Shown here: positions 54,281 through 63,952 of the stretch, in pieces
Layout: every line of letters begins with the position of its first letter
How positions within the stretch are numbered: position 1 is the stretch's first letter
Assembly (NCBI GenBank): GCA_966211965.1
Contig: CBIHON010000005.1
Span: 124,001-188,000, forward strand
Source of the DNA: CBIHON01 sp966211965
GTDB lineage: Bacteria > Pseudomonadota > Gammaproteobacteria > Burkholderiales > Burkholderiaceae_D
DNA: 64,000 bases
Reading direction: 5' to 3'
Translations under genes and position numbers: made by a program
The notes under the pieces: generated by a model
Databases searched by the model: none
Told to the model about the DNA's origin: nothing
Seen by the model: only the letters and a program-made list of their open reading frames with translations

Positions 54281-55690
54281 TCAAACCTCGCTGGCGATGG
54301 AGACAGCCGGCTCGATCTCCGCTGGTGCCGGACGCGCCACCTTGTCATGCCGTGCAATGATATGAATCTTCTCGCGCGGCGGATCCTGCTCCGTCTCGAA
54401 GAAGAATTTTTTCTCGCCGAAAGCCGGCACCAGATCGTCCAGCCAGGTTGCCTCGGGATCGAATTTCGCATAGAAAGGCTTGCGTACCCAGTCAGGATTG
54501 CGCGCCTGCAGAAACTGCAGTGCAAAGACCTTTTCGCCGCCGATGGTGACGATGCCGTCGACCACGACCTTGCCGGGGAAGGCGCTCATCGAAGGACCGC
54601 GCACCGTACGTGCCAGTCCCGACACCAGTTGATAGGCTTGCTGAAACACTTCATACGCTTTGGCCAGCGGCAATTGGAAATAATGGCTGGGACCGGTATC
54701 GCGCTCGACGAACATGTAGTACGGAATCGCCCCGAGGCGCACGCCGGTGGTCCACAACTCGGCCCAGCCCTTGGGATCTTCGTTGATGTGGCGGATCAGC
54801 GGCGCCTGCATGCGCAGCGTCGCGCCGGAGCCGACGATGCGCCGCACCGCCTGCTGCGCGATTTCCTGGCGCAATTCGACCGGATGATTGTAGTGCCCCA
54901 TGATCGCCAGGTTCTTGCCCGAAGCGACCACTTTCTTGAACAGTTCGATCAGCTCGTCCGCATCCTTGTCGGTCACGAAGCGCTGCGGCCAGTAGGCCAC
55001 CGACTTGGTGCCGATGCGGATGTTCTGGATGTGCGAGAGTTCCGGCGCCAGCAGCGGCTCGATATAGCCGGCCAGCGAACGCGTGTTCATGATCAGCGGA
55101 TCGCCGCCGGTGATCAGCACGTCGGTGACTTCGGGATGCAGCTTCAGGTAGGTCACCAGTTCGTTGGATTCCTTGGCATCGAATTTCAAATCGTCCATGC
55201 CCACGAATTGCGGCCAGCGGAAACAGAAGGTGCAGTAGGCATGACAGGTCTGGCCGGAGCTGGGGAAGAACAGCACGGTTTGCTTGTACTTGTGCTGCAG
55301 GCCGCGCACCGGCTCGTCATTCATGGTCGGCACGTTATGCGTCATCTGGCCGGCCGGATGCGGGTTCATGCGCATGCGGATGCTGCGCACCAGTTTCTCG
55401 ATCGCGATTTCATCTTTCTGGACCAGCACCAGGTCGCGCAGGGTTTTGTATTCTTCCGGCTCCAGCATGTCCTTGTGCGGAAAGGTCAGGCGGAAGATCG
55501 GATCGTTAGGAATGTTGTTCCAGTCGATCAATTCATTCATCACGTACTGGTTGGTGCGGAACGGCAACACGCGCGAAACCACGAGTACGGCTTCCTGCAA
55601 TTCTTCCGAGAGCAGCGCCCATTGCGGGGCCTGGCTGATCGACTGACGGGTGTAAGGTTTGAATTTGACTGGTAAAGGTTCATTGCTCAT
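54281..55690 (-). CDS. KamA-family radical SAM aminomutase (lysine 2,3-aminomutase-like)
   Basis: The 469-residue protein has the radical SAM motif CHAYCTFCFRW (Cys149, Cys153, Cys156). KamA-type sequences include PHPAGQMTHNVPTMND, LITGGDPLIMNTRSL and GHYNHPVELRQEIAQQAVRRI. The family moves the 2-amino group of lysine to C3 using SAM and PLP. The usual GHTSGYAVP stretch before the PLP lysine reads GPSMSAFPGKVVVDG here, so the substrate may differ from lysine. It leads an operon with the aminotransferase and is divergent from a LysR regulator. Confidence 0.88.
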   Translation of the reverse strand: MSNEPLPVKFKPYTRQSISQAPQWALLSEELQEAVLVVSRVLPFRTNQYVMNELIDWNNIPNDPIFRLTFPHKDMLEPEEYKTLRDLVLVQKDEIAIEKLVRSIRMRMNPHPAGQMTHNVPTMNDEPVRGLQHKYKQTVLFFPSSGQTCHAYCTFCFRWPQFVGMDDLKFDAKESNELVTYLKLHPEVTDVLITGGDPLIMNTRSLAGYIEPLLAPELSHIQNIRIGTKSVAYWPQRFVTDKDADELIELFKKVVASGKNLAIMGHYNHPVELRQEIAQQAVRRIVGSGATLRMQAPLIRHINEDPKGWAELWTTGVRLGAIPYYMFVERDTGPSHYFQLPLAKAYEVFQQAYQLVSGLARTVRGPSMSAFPGKVVVDGIVTIGGEKVFALQFLQARNPDWVRKPFYAKFDPEATWLDDLVPAFGEKKFFFETEQDPPREKIHIIARHDKVARPAPAEIEPAVSIASEV

Positions 55691-55755
55691 GGCACATCCT
55701 TCCAAGGTGGGATTGATAGAATCGCATGGTGGATTTTTGCGCCATAATCCGGATC

Positions 55756-55786
55756 GCACAAACGATTTAAAATCGCAACCTTGTGC
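55756..55786. promoter_or_regulatory. Nested palindromes between kamA-like and LysR genes (operator candidate)
   Basis: GCACAA (55756-55761) and TTGTGC (55781-55786) flank an inner palindrome CGATTTAAAATCG (55763-55775). LysR proteins bind such dyads in divergent promoters. The site lies 36 bp before the LysR start and 65 bp before the kamA-like start. Confidence 0.6.
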
Positions 55787-55822
55787 GTTTGACGAATGAT
55801 GCAGAGTTCCTTCAGAGAATGA

Positions 55823-56728
55823 GTGATGAGAAGAAAAATTCCAAGCATTGAAGCGTTGATTGCATTTGAAGCAGCAGCCCGGCATCAGAGTTTCACGCGC
55901 AGCGCGGATGAACTGGCGCTGACGCAAAGCGCGGTCGGCCGGCAAATTGCAATCCTGGAGGAGTACTTGGGCGTGCCGCTTTTCAATCGCATCAAGAAGC
56001 GCATCAGTCTGACCGACGTCGGCATGGCATATGCGCGGCAGGTGCGCGAAAGCCTGGAAAAAATCGAGAGAGACACGCTCGCCGCGATGGCGCATCAGGG
56101 CGCAGGCGGCATCCTCGAGCTGGCAGTGATCCCGACCTTCGCGACACGCTGGCTGATTCCGCGCCTGCCGGAATTCTACGCGCGGCATGAAAACATCACG
56201 CTCAACCTGACCACGCGCGCTGAGCCTTTCATGTTCACCGGCACGCACTTCGATGCGGCGATTCACTTCGGCAATCCGGTGTGGCCCGGCGCAATCGCGC
56301 ATCATCTGTTCGGCGAGGAAATGACGCCCGTCTGCAGTCCGCGCTTATTGGATGGCCGCACGGATTTGCGGCCAGAAGACCTGGGAAATTTCACGCTGCT
56401 GCATCAATCGGCACGCCCCGATGCCTGGCGGCAGTGGCTGGTGCAAGCCGGCGTGCGCGAAGCCAATTGCATGAAAGGGCAGCGCTACGAATTGTTCTCG
56501 ATGCTGGTCGAAGCGGCGCGTGCCGGGCTGGGGATTGCGCTGGTGCCGCGGTTTTTTGTGTTGAATGAATTGGCTGGCGGCGAGTTGCTGATTCCTTGCG
56601 ATTTGTCGCTCAGGAATGACAAGGGTTATTACCTGGTTTATCCGGAGTGCAAGCAGAGTTCGCGCTTGCTGATGGCCTTTGAGAAATGGCTGCTGGAGAC
56701 GGCGCAGCAGTATCGCGAGAGTAATTGA
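55823..56728 (+). CDS. LysR-family transcriptional regulator (GcvA-like)
   Basis: The 301-residue protein has the N-terminal HTH (SIEALIAFEAAARHQSFTRSADELALTQSAVGRQIAILEEYLGVPLFNR) and the effector domain of the GcvA/AmpR branch (LAVIPTFATRWLIPRLPEFYARH). It most likely controls the divergent aminomutase-aminotransferase operon and its own gene from the shared 132-bp region. Confidence 0.92.
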   Translation: MMRRKIPSIEALIAFEAAARHQSFTRSADELALTQSAVGRQIAILEEYLGVPLFNRIKKRISLTDVGMAYARQVRESLEKIERDTLAAMAHQGAGGILELAVIPTFATRWLIPRLPEFYARHENITLNLTTRAEPFMFTGTHFDAAIHFGNPVWPGAIAHHLFGEEMTPVCSPRLLDGRTDLRPEDLGNFTLLHQSARPDAWRQWLVQAGVREANCMKGQRYELFSMLVEAARAGLGIALVPRFFVLNELAGGELLIPCDLSLRNDKGYYLVYPECKQSSRLLMAFEKWLLETAQQYRESN

Positions 56729-56990
56729 TTGCCGCCTCATCGGTTTCAATTACGCATCAATCATCGCGATTCATTCATTGGGCGCACGGTATTGCCTTTC
56801 ATAAAGCCAGCACGCTGAATAAATCCTTGTATCGTCATTTGATCGAGCAAACGGTTTAGCTCCCGCCCTTCCCATCCATCCATCTCCGGCGGCGCAGGAG
56901 ATGGATCCAAATTGACTCTCGCAGCCGGATGGTCAGCGGCCGCCGTATCGGGGATAACGTAAGCATTCGTCGTCCCAATGCGAGACCGGC
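56729..56990. other. Intergenic region before the contractile-injection locus
   Basis: This 262-bp gap carries the promoter of the injection-system operon. I could not identify a specific promoter, terminator or repeat in it. Confidence 0.3.
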
Positions 56991-59498
56991 ATGCGCACCA
57001 TCAACACCCTCATCGCAGCAACCGAACCAGACCTCATCGCCCAAGGCATTGCCGCAGCCGTCCTGCAGCGCGCCGATATGGAATTGGTCGGCGAACGCGT
57101 GCTCGCGGTCGACGAGGTGGGGATGGCGCTGGGACGCATGGACGACGCCACGCCCTGCGCCGTTGTGCTGGTGGGAAAAGCGGGGAACTACGACGAGTAT
57201 TCGCGGCACTGGCTGCGCGACTATCCGGTGCTGGTGGTTGCGCGCGTGTCCTTGGTCGAAGACCTCGTTCGTTTCGAGGCCGGCGACGTCGGGCTCGACA
57301 CCCTGTTGTCCACCGTGTATCAACTGGCGCAATGCCACGGCAGCTCGCACCGGGAGCGGCTGGTCCATGTCCATCTACCGCTGCGCTTGGACCAAGGCAG
57401 CACCGCGCTGGAAGCGACGCAGGAAGAGCGTCCGCTGTTGGCCGCCGCGCATGCGTGGGTACACGCAGTGCTGCAGCGGGCAGTAGAGAGCCAATGCCGC
57501 ACGGCCGATGACATTCCCGGCCTGAGCGTGACGCCGGAGACGGTGCGCCGGATGCTGGACGCGCCGCCGCTCGATGAGGCGTTCGAAGAGCGCGACCACG
57601 ATGCAGCCTTGGCGGCTGCGCTGGCGTGCGCCGATCCGCAAAGCGAACCGCTGGCGGCCTTGTACCGGCATCTTGTACTCGACCTGCTGGAGTGGAAGCT
57701 GCTGCTGCTTGCACTCGCCCCCGAGCTGGATATCCGCTACCAGAAATGCCTGGGTTTCCTGCTCGACGATCTGGGCCGGCGGGTCGGAACGCTGCCTTTG
57801 TTTGCCGCGATGCTGGGCGATGCCGCGACGGTGCGCAGGCGGCTTGCGGAATCAGGGCAATTGGCCCGCTGGCGCTTGCTGGATTGCAGCGGCGCCGGCG
57901 TACCGGGCGCGGATGAAGGACTGCGCATCGATCCCTGCATTGCTGAATGGCTGCTTGGACAGGACCAGGCGTTGCAGCGCGATCCGCGCTTGCGCCGCGT
58001 GCTGCGCAATACACCGTGGCCGGGCGCGGCGCTGTTGCATCGCCCGCTGGACCGGACGCAGGCCGCCCATCTGATGGAGCGTCTGGCCCCGCATGCGCGC
58101 GGCAAATGGCTGATCCTCAGCGGCACGGATCTGGCCGGCTGGCGTGCCTTACTTGAGCTGGGCGTGGCCTCCCAGCGCATGGAATTGACGCGCCTGGATT
58201 TGGGCCGGCTGGCGTCGGCCGAGCGCGTGGACATCGAGGACACTGCGGTGCGCGCAGCTCGCTTCGCCCGGCTCGGCGGGCGTCCTCTTGTGATCGATGC
58301 CGCGCAGGCGCAGCCGCTCGACGAGGATGCGCTACGCGTGCTGGTTGCCGCGCTTGCAGCAGACGGGCGAAGCGCCGCGCTGATCGCCGCCGAACCGGAA
58401 GATGTTTTCCGGGTCTTGGGCGAGCAGGAGGCTGAGCTGCTCAGCCGGCCGGATGCCGATTCCGGGGGGCGCGAATCGATCGTGCTGGCGGCGGCGCATG
58501 AGCTGGGGCTGAAAATGGATGCCGAGACTGCAGCCCATATCGGCGCAGCGTTTCCCTTACGGGTCGACGGCATGGCGCATGCTGCCCGGCTGGCATGCGC
58601 ACGGGCAGAGGAGGCCGATACGCCGGCACAGCTGCACGACAAATTCGTGGCGGCCTGCCGCAGCACCGCATCGCAACGCATTTCCCGGTTCGCGCATCGC
58701 ATCGCGCCGAAGTTTAGGCTGGACGACGTGGTCTTGCCGGGTGACCGGCGCAGCCAGCTCGACGAGATCATCGCCAATGTCAGGCTGGCCTCGAAAGTGT
58801 TCGACGAATGGCGCTTCGGTGAAAAACTGTCGTACGGACGCGGCGTTGCCGCCTTGTTCCACGGCCCCAGCGGCACCGGCAAGACCATGGCCGCGCAAGC
58901 GATCGCGCAGGCGTTGGGCATCGAGATATTCGCCCTCGACCTATCGCGCGTGGTCAGCAAGTACATCGGCGAAACGGAAAAAAATATCGATGCGGTCTTT
59001 GCCGATGCGCAGCGTTCCGGCGCCGCGGTGCTGATCGACGAGGCCGACGCGCTGCTCGGCAAGCGCAGCGAAGTCAAGGACGCGCATGACCGCTACGCCA
59101 ACATCGAGGTGGCTTACCTGCTGCAGCGCATGGAGTCGTTCGAAGGACTCGCCATCCTGACCACCAACATCCGCCAGAATATCGATCAAGCCTTCCAGCG
59201 CCGCCTGCGTTTCGTGATCGAATTCCCTCGCCCCGATGCGCGCGCTCGGGCCGAGATCTGGCGCCGCTGCCTACCGCAAGACGCCCATGCCTTGTCCGAG
59301 CGCGAAATTGGTTTGCTGGCTTATAAGAGCGATCTGACCGGCGGGCATATCCGGCAGATCACGCTGCGCGCCGCGTTCGCCGCCGCCGCCGAGAATGCCT
59401 TGATCGGGATCACGCACCTGAACCAGGCGATGAATGCCGAGCTGAACAAGCTCGGCATGCCGGCGGTCGACCTGAGCCCCATCGGCAAGGCGGCATGA
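56991..59498 (+). CDS. AAA+ ATPase of a contractile injection system
   Basis: The 835-residue protein has a large unassigned N-terminal half. A C-terminal AAA+ module of the CDC48/26S type follows: Walker A GPSGTGKT at 625-632, Walker B AAVLIDEADALLG, sensor-1 LAILTTNIRQNID and arginine finger QRRLRFVIEFP. Large AAA+ proteins of this kind are a standard part of eCIS (Afp/PVC-type) loci, where they are thought to help assembly or effector loading. It heads the operon here, 10 bp before the DUF4255 gene. Confidence 0.88.
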   Translation: MRTINTLIAATEPDLIAQGIAAAVLQRADMELVGERVLAVDEVGMALGRMDDATPCAVVLVGKAGNYDEYSRHWLRDYPVLVVARVSLVEDLVRFEAGDVGLDTLLSTVYQLAQCHGSSHRERLVHVHLPLRLDQGSTALEATQEERPLLAAAHAWVHAVLQRAVESQCRTADDIPGLSVTPETVRRMLDAPPLDEAFEERDHDAALAAALACADPQSEPLAALYRHLVLDLLEWKLLLLALAPELDIRYQKCLGFLLDDLGRRVGTLPLFAAMLGDAATVRRRLAESGQLARWRLLDCSGAGVPGADEGLRIDPCIAEWLLGQDQALQRDPRLRRVLRNTPWPGAALLHRPLDRTQAAHLMERLAPHARGKWLILSGTDLAGWRALLELGVASQRMELTRLDLGRLASAERVDIEDTAVRAARFARLGGRPLVIDAAQAQPLDEDALRVLVAALAADGRSAALIAAEPEDVFRVLGEQEAELLSRPDADSGGRESIVLAAAHELGLKMDAETAAHIGAAFPLRVDGMAHAARLACARAEEADTPAQLHDKFVAACRSTASQRISRFAHRIAPKFRLDDVVLPGDRRSQLDEIIANVRLASKVFDEWRFGEKLSYGRGVAALFHGPSGTGKTMAAQAIAQALGIEIFALDLSRVVSKYIGETEKNIDAVFADAQRSGAAVLIDEADALLGKRSEVKDAHDRYANIEVAYLLQRMESFEGLAILTTNIRQNIDQAFQRRLRFVIEFPRPDARARAEIWRRCLPQDAHALSEREIGLLAYKSDLTGGHIRQITLRAAFAAAAENALIGITHLNQAMNAELNKLGMPAVDLSPIGKAA

Positions 59499-59508
59499 GG
59501 ACGATGCG

Positions 59509-60093
59509 ATGAGTGCCGAATCCATTTTTCGCGTGACGCTGGCGCTCCAGGTGAACCTGCAAAAGGCGCTGACCGATTCGGGGCATCCGGGCACCGTATT
59601 CATCGGGCCGCTCGACGACCCCGATGCGCAGGGCGCGGCCTTGATTCTGTTCTTGTACCGGATGGCGCCGAACGCCGTATTGCGCAACAGCGAGCATCGC
59701 GTCGCCGCGCCGCCCGGCCAGCCGGGGCCGATCGTCTATACCAACGCCTTGCCGCTCGATCTGTATTACCTGATCACCGTCGGCACCCGCCCGGGCAGCA
59801 GCGAGGAGCCGCTCTTGAGCGCGCTCGGCGCCGCGATCCAGGCGCTCAACGATCTGCCGCAACTGGCCGGGTCCGGTGTCGCGCCGGACCCGGTGCGGCT
59901 CACCATGGAAACCTTGTCGACCGAAGAGATCAGCCGGATCTGGGCGCTTTTTCCGACGGTGAATTACCGCACGTCGATCGCCTACCTGGCGTCGCCGGTA
60001 TGGATCGATCCCGCTACGCCGCCGCAGCGCGAGCGTGCCGTCACCGACGATTCGCCGCGCGTGGGGCAGCACCGGGGCACGAACAATGGCTAG
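59509..60093 (+). CDS. DUF4255 family protein (eCIS tail-terminator/cap-like)
   Basis: The 194-residue protein matches DUF4255 (FRVTLALQVNLQKAL, LILFLYRMAPNAVLRN, PLPLDLYYLITVG-type stretch, AIQALNDLP), a family found in eCIS and phage-tail-like loci and linked to capping or terminating the tail. It overlaps the next gene by 8 bp. Confidence 0.87.
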   Translation: MSAESIFRVTLALQVNLQKALTDSGHPGTVFIGPLDDPDAQGAALILFLYRMAPNAVLRNSEHRVAAPPGQPGPIVYTNALPLDLYYLITVGTRPGSSEEPLLSALGAAIQALNDLPQLAGSGVAPDPVRLTMETLSTEEISRIWALFPTVNYRTSIAYLASPVWIDPATPPQRERAVTDDSPRVGQHRGTNNG

Positions 60094-60778
60094 ATTATTC
60101 CTGCCCGATGCCGAGCTTGGCTACACGCGCAGTGTGTTGTTCGCGGTCGAGCTGCTGGACGCGGTCACATTGCTAGGCGTATCGCGCGGGGTCAAGGTCA
60201 GCGCGCCGCCGCTCAGGGCGCAGCCGATCGTCAATTTCAGCGGCCGCTTCGTATGGCTGCAGGAAGGCGCCGCACGTCCGCAGAAAGTGATGGTCGATCC
60301 GGGCGAACTGCCGTACGAGCGGGAAGAGTTGCCGGCCCCGGTCTTGCCGCCGGATCTCAACGGCGTGCCGGAAGCCGCGCGTCTGCTGCAGGTGCTATTG
60401 CGGCCGCGGCGCGGCTACGTGTTTCCGGATGGCGTCACGGTCGTCCGCGGCAGGCTCAATGAAAGCACGGCGCAGCCGCCGGCCGCGGTCAGCGACGCAG
60501 CAGTATGGCTGCAATGGTTTAACGACGAAGCGCGGCATTGGCAAGGCGACCGCGCGCGCACTTCTGTGCGCACCCAAGCCAACGGCGAGTTCGCAGCATT
60601 TCTGCGGCTCGGCCCCACCGCCAAGCCCTTGCGCGACAAATCCGGCCGCATGCAAGTGCGCCTGCGCGCCGGTCGGCCCAATGTCACGGATCGCATCGGC
60701 ACGACGCTGGATGTACATGAGGGTCGCATTTTTAACGATTTTCAGACGCTTGCCTGGAGCGACCTCCGGCCGGCATGA
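60086..60778 (+). CDS. eCIS-associated protein with regulatory-like beta-sandwich
   Basis: The 230-residue protein begins MARLFLPDAELGYTRSVLFAVELLDAVTLLGVSRGVKV. It has a carboxypeptidase-regulatory-like stretch (VVRGRLNESTAQPPAAVSDAAVWLQW ... VRTQANGEFAAFLRL). It overlaps the DUF4255 gene and is itself overlapped by the next gene (ATGA), so it is translated as part of the injection-system operon. Its place in the particle is unknown. Confidence 0.7.
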   Translation: MARLFLPDAELGYTRSVLFAVELLDAVTLLGVSRGVKVSAPPLRAQPIVNFSGRFVWLQEGAARPQKVMVDPGELPYEREELPAPVLPPDLNGVPEAARLLQVLLRPRRGYVFPDGVTVVRGRLNESTAQPPAAVSDAAVWLQWFNDEARHWQGDRARTSVRTQANGEFAAFLRLGPTAKPLRDKSGRMQVRLRAGRPNVTDRIGTTLDVHEGRIFNDFQTLAWSDLRPA

Positions 60779-61881
60779 GTTTTTCGAACGGGAGAACTAT
60801 CGCCATGAATACCGATTCTTCACAGACTGGTTCCGCTTCCTCGACGCCGCCGCTTTCCTATCCGCCCCCAGCCGCCGGAAATGGAAAGAACCATTGCATC
60901 GAATTGGCCATCGACGAGATCAGCCGCCAACTTGCCATGGCGGACCGGCTCAAGGAATACAAGACCGAGCTGGAAGCGCTGCTGCAAAAAACCAAGAGCG
61001 CGTCGGACGAGTACACCGTCGCCAAGCGCAATGAATTGGTCAAGCGCTGGACCGAGCAGGACAAGAAGATTGGCGAACTCATCAAGACCCTGACCTGCAC
61101 GATACAGGATTGGAAATCCTGTATCGAAGACTGTGTCTGTCCCCTCTTCAAGGAGATTGCCGACCTCGACCAGGAACTCTACGGCAATTGCGAGCCCTTG
61201 CCGAAGCCGGAAGCCGAATGCGGCCTCTACCGCTTGCGTTCCTGGCAGCAGTGGGATCGTGACCGGAAAAAACGCGATTACGATATCAACAAGGCTAAGC
61301 TGGCGGCCTGGGAAAAGCCTGCGCAGACCATCGACAAGGTCCTGACCGACAACGCCAAGCTGCTGGCCGATGCCGCCAAAACGCTGGGGCAGGCCGACGT
61401 ATCGAGCTTGATCTTCGACGTCTTTTTCAAACTGGTGCCGATGAGCTGGCTGATCAAGCCGCCGGATGCGCAGTCGCAGAACGACCCCAAAAAATTCATC
61501 GTATGCAGCACCGTGCCGGACGCATGGGCGCGCCTGAAGCAAATGATCGGCGAACTGCCCAAACTGATCGAGACGAACGCTTACATGCAGCAGTTTTGCG
61601 ACACACTTCTGCCGCATTACAACGCGGCCAAGGATGCGTATGCAAGCGCCGAAGGCGACCTCAAGAAAACCGTCGATGAAATCGACCGTGCCGAAAAGGC
61701 GCTCGACGAAAAGAAGAAGTCGCTGGAAAAAGACGCGAAGACCCACCTGATCGCCGACTGTACGGCCGCGCCCGACAAACCCGGCAACGGGGCAGCATGC
61801 CCGCCGGGGCAGGGCACCGGCCAGCCTGGCCAAGGCGGCAGCACGTCGGGTCAATCTTATGCTCAACCAGCCGCTTATTGA
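60775..61881 (+). CDS. Coiled-coil protein of the injection-system operon, unknown function
   Basis: The 368-residue protein is mostly helical and charged (RLKEYKTELEALLQKTKSASDE; LKKTVDEIDRAEKALDEKKKSLEKDAKT). Scattered cysteines include CTIQDWKSCIEDCVC, and the C-terminus is Gly/Gln/Pro-rich. A hydrophobic stretch (SSLIFDVFFKLVPMSWLIKPP) lies near 215-235. The ATG at 60775 overlaps the previous stop; 60805, with GGGAG upstream, is an alternative. It may be a locus-specific cargo, effector or structural protein. Confidence 0.65.
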   Translation: MSFSNGRTIAMNTDSSQTGSASSTPPLSYPPPAAGNGKNHCIELAIDEISRQLAMADRLKEYKTELEALLQKTKSASDEYTVAKRNELVKRWTEQDKKIGELIKTLTCTIQDWKSCIEDCVCPLFKEIADLDQELYGNCEPLPKPEAECGLYRLRSWQQWDRDRKKRDYDINKAKLAAWEKPAQTIDKVLTDNAKLLADAAKTLGQADVSSLIFDVFFKLVPMSWLIKPPDAQSQNDPKKFIVCSTVPDAWARLKQMIGELPKLIETNAYMQQFCDTLLPHYNAAKDAYASAEGDLKKTVDEIDRAEKALDEKKKSLEKDAKTHLIADCTAAPDKPGNGAACPPGQGTGQPGQGGSTSGQSYAQPAAY

Positions 61882-61916
61882 GCCCATCCCTACGCAAGTG
61901 AAAAAGGAGATCCGCC

Positions 61917-63470
61917 ATGCCTGAATATTTGACGCCCGGCGTCTACATAGAGGAAATCGAACGCGGCCCGCGGCCCATCGAAGGCGTGCCGACCAGCACC
62001 TCCGCCTTCCTCGGCGAAACCGAAAGGGGCCCGATCAAGCCGCGCCTGGTGACCAGCTACAAGGAATATCAGCGCTGGTTCGGCGGCGTATTCGCTCCCG
62101 ACAAATTCATGCCGTATGCAGTCAATGGTTTCTTCGAGAATGGCGGAAAGCGCCTGTTCGCGTGCCGCATCGTCGGCACACAGGCGACCCCAGCCGAAAC
62201 CGCATTCGGGCAATTCACCGTGCGCGCGGTCGGGCCCGGCTCCTGGGGCAAGCGGGTGTGGGCGCGCATCGAAGCAAGCTCGACCAAGAAGCCCGACGCC
62301 AACGGCAATCCGGTCCCGGTGGGCTTCCGCTTGCGGCTGGCCTACTGGACGGATATGCCCAACCTCCAGGTGTTCGATCCCTTCACGCCGGCGGGCAAGG
62401 CGACCTTGCCGCGCCCGGCCTTGACCGAAGATTTCGACGATCTTGTGCTGGAGGAGGCATCGCCCGATTTTTACGAAAAGCGCTTGCTAGACAGTTCGGC
62501 GCTGGCCACGCTGGTGCGCGTCGGCGCCGACCCGAACGCCTTGCCGGGCCTGGGATCGAAGGCGCTCGACCAGAACGGCGCGAATGATCCGGCTCAATTG
62601 AGCGCCGCGGATTATGAGGGACTGCCCGCCGGCAATCGGGATACGGAGCAGGGCTTGGCCAGCTTGGCGCAAGACCCGTTTCGCGATGTCGCGCTGGTCT
62701 ATGCGCCTGCCGTGGCGGTCGACATTGCCCAGAAAATCATCGGCTATTGCGAACGTTCCAAATCCTGTTTCGCCGCCATCGATTCCGAACGCGTGGTCGG
62801 CGACATCAGCGCGCTCGAGCCGCGCTCGAAGATCCAGGATACGCAATATGCGGCCTTCTATTTTCCGTGGATCCGCATCGCCGATCCGCAGACCGGCGCG
62901 CGCAAGCTGGTGCCGCCGGGCGGGTATGCGCTGGGCGTGTATGCCCGCACCGATGCCGAGCGCGGCGTGTTCAAGGCGCCGGCCAATGAAGTCATGCGCG
63001 GTGCACTCGAACTCGCCGCCGACATCAATGACAATCAGCAGGGCACACTCAATCCCAAGGGCGTGAACGTGACGCGCAGCTTCCCCGGGCGCGGCATTCG
63101 CATCTGGGGTGCGCGCACCATGTCCTCGGATGCGCTGTGGAAGTACGTCAGCGTGCGGCGGCTGTTCATCTTCCTGGAACGCTCGATCTACGAAGGCACG
63201 CAATGGGTCGTGTTCGAGCCGAACGAACCGCGTCTGTGGGCCCGCGTCACCGACACGGTTCGCTTGTTCCTGCGCACGCAATGGCGGATCGGCGCCTTGT
63301 TCGGCCGCACCGAGGAACAGGCGTTTTTCATCACCTGCAACGAAAGCACGATGACGCAGGACGACATCCTGAACGGCCGCCTGATTTGCGAAATCGGCAT
63401 CGCGCCGGTGCGTCCGGCCGAATTCGTCATTTTCAGAATTTTTCAGAACACCGCTGAAGCACAGCGATAA
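61917..63470 (+). CDS. Contractile tail sheath protein
   Basis: The 517-residue protein opens with PEYLTPGVYIEEIERGPRPIEGVPTSTSAFLGETERGP, the classic phage/eCIS sheath N-terminus. It has the C-terminal sheath domain (RGIRIWGARTMSSD, WKYVSVRRLFIFLERSIYEGTQWVVFEPNEPRLWARV, RLICEIGIAPVRPAEFVIFRI). It polymerises around the tube and contracts to drive it through a target membrane. AAAAGGAG supports the start. Confidence 0.95.
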   Translation: MPEYLTPGVYIEEIERGPRPIEGVPTSTSAFLGETERGPIKPRLVTSYKEYQRWFGGVFAPDKFMPYAVNGFFENGGKRLFACRIVGTQATPAETAFGQFTVRAVGPGSWGKRVWARIEASSTKKPDANGNPVPVGFRLRLAYWTDMPNLQVFDPFTPAGKATLPRPALTEDFDDLVLEEASPDFYEKRLLDSSALATLVRVGADPNALPGLGSKALDQNGANDPAQLSAADYEGLPAGNRDTEQGLASLAQDPFRDVALVYAPAVAVDIAQKIIGYCERSKSCFAAIDSERVVGDISALEPRSKIQDTQYAAFYFPWIRIADPQTGARKLVPPGGYALGVYARTDAERGVFKAPANEVMRGALELAADINDNQQGTLNPKGVNVTRSFPGRGIRIWGARTMSSDALWKYVSVRRLFIFLERSIYEGTQWVVFEPNEPRLWARVTDTVRLFLRTQWRIGALFGRTEEQAFFITCNESTMTQDDILNGRLICEIGIAPVRPAEFVIFRIFQNTAEAQR

Positions 63471-63485
63471 CAGGAGCGCTCGATC

Positions 63486-63935
63486 ATGGCACGCGACAAC
63501 GATCCATTACGCAATTTCCGATTCATACTGGAGATCGGCAACTTGCCGCAAGCCGGTTTCGCCGAAGTGGCGATCGCAGAAACGACGATCGACGCGGTCG
63601 ATTACCGCGAGGGCGACGACCCGCCGCATGTGCGCAAGCTTTCCGGCCTGACCAAGTACGGCAACATCACGCTCAAGTCGGGCGTCGCCACCGGCGCCAA
63701 TTCGCTCGACCTGTTCAGCTGGCATCAAGCGGTATCGGCTGGCGACATCGTCGCGCAGCGCAAGACCGTCACGATCCATGTGCTAGACGAGGCCGGGCAG
63801 GAGAAGACGCGTTTCATCGTCAGCGAAGCCTGGCCGGTCAAGTACGACCCGAGCGATCTCAATGCCAAGGGTAATGAAGTATTCATCGAAGTGCTCGAAC
63901 TGGCCAACGAAGGCATCGAGCGCAAAAACGCCTGA
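63486..63935 (+). CDS. Tail tube protein (T4 gp19-like)
   Basis: The 149-residue protein (DPLRNFRFILEIGNLPQAGFAEVAIAETTIDAVDYREG, LSGLTKYGNITLKSG, ESWP-like EAWPVKYDPSDLNAKGNEVFIEVLELANEGIER) is the inner-tube protein of phage-tail-like and eCIS particles. It stacks as hexameric rings inside the sheath. It follows the sheath gene by 15 bp. Confidence 0.94.
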   Translation: MARDNDPLRNFRFILEIGNLPQAGFAEVAIAETTIDAVDYREGDDPPHVRKLSGLTKYGNITLKSGVATGANSLDLFSWHQAVSAGDIVAQRKTVTIHVLDEAGQEKTRFIVSEAWPVKYDPSDLNAKGNEVFIEVLELANEGIERKNA

Positions 63936-63952
63936 CCCGGAGAGAACGCATC

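Noticed and set aside
57034..58014. Minus-strand 326-codon frame in the AAA+ gene
   Set aside because: It is a very Arg/Pro/Ala-rich shadow of the AAA+ N-terminal half.
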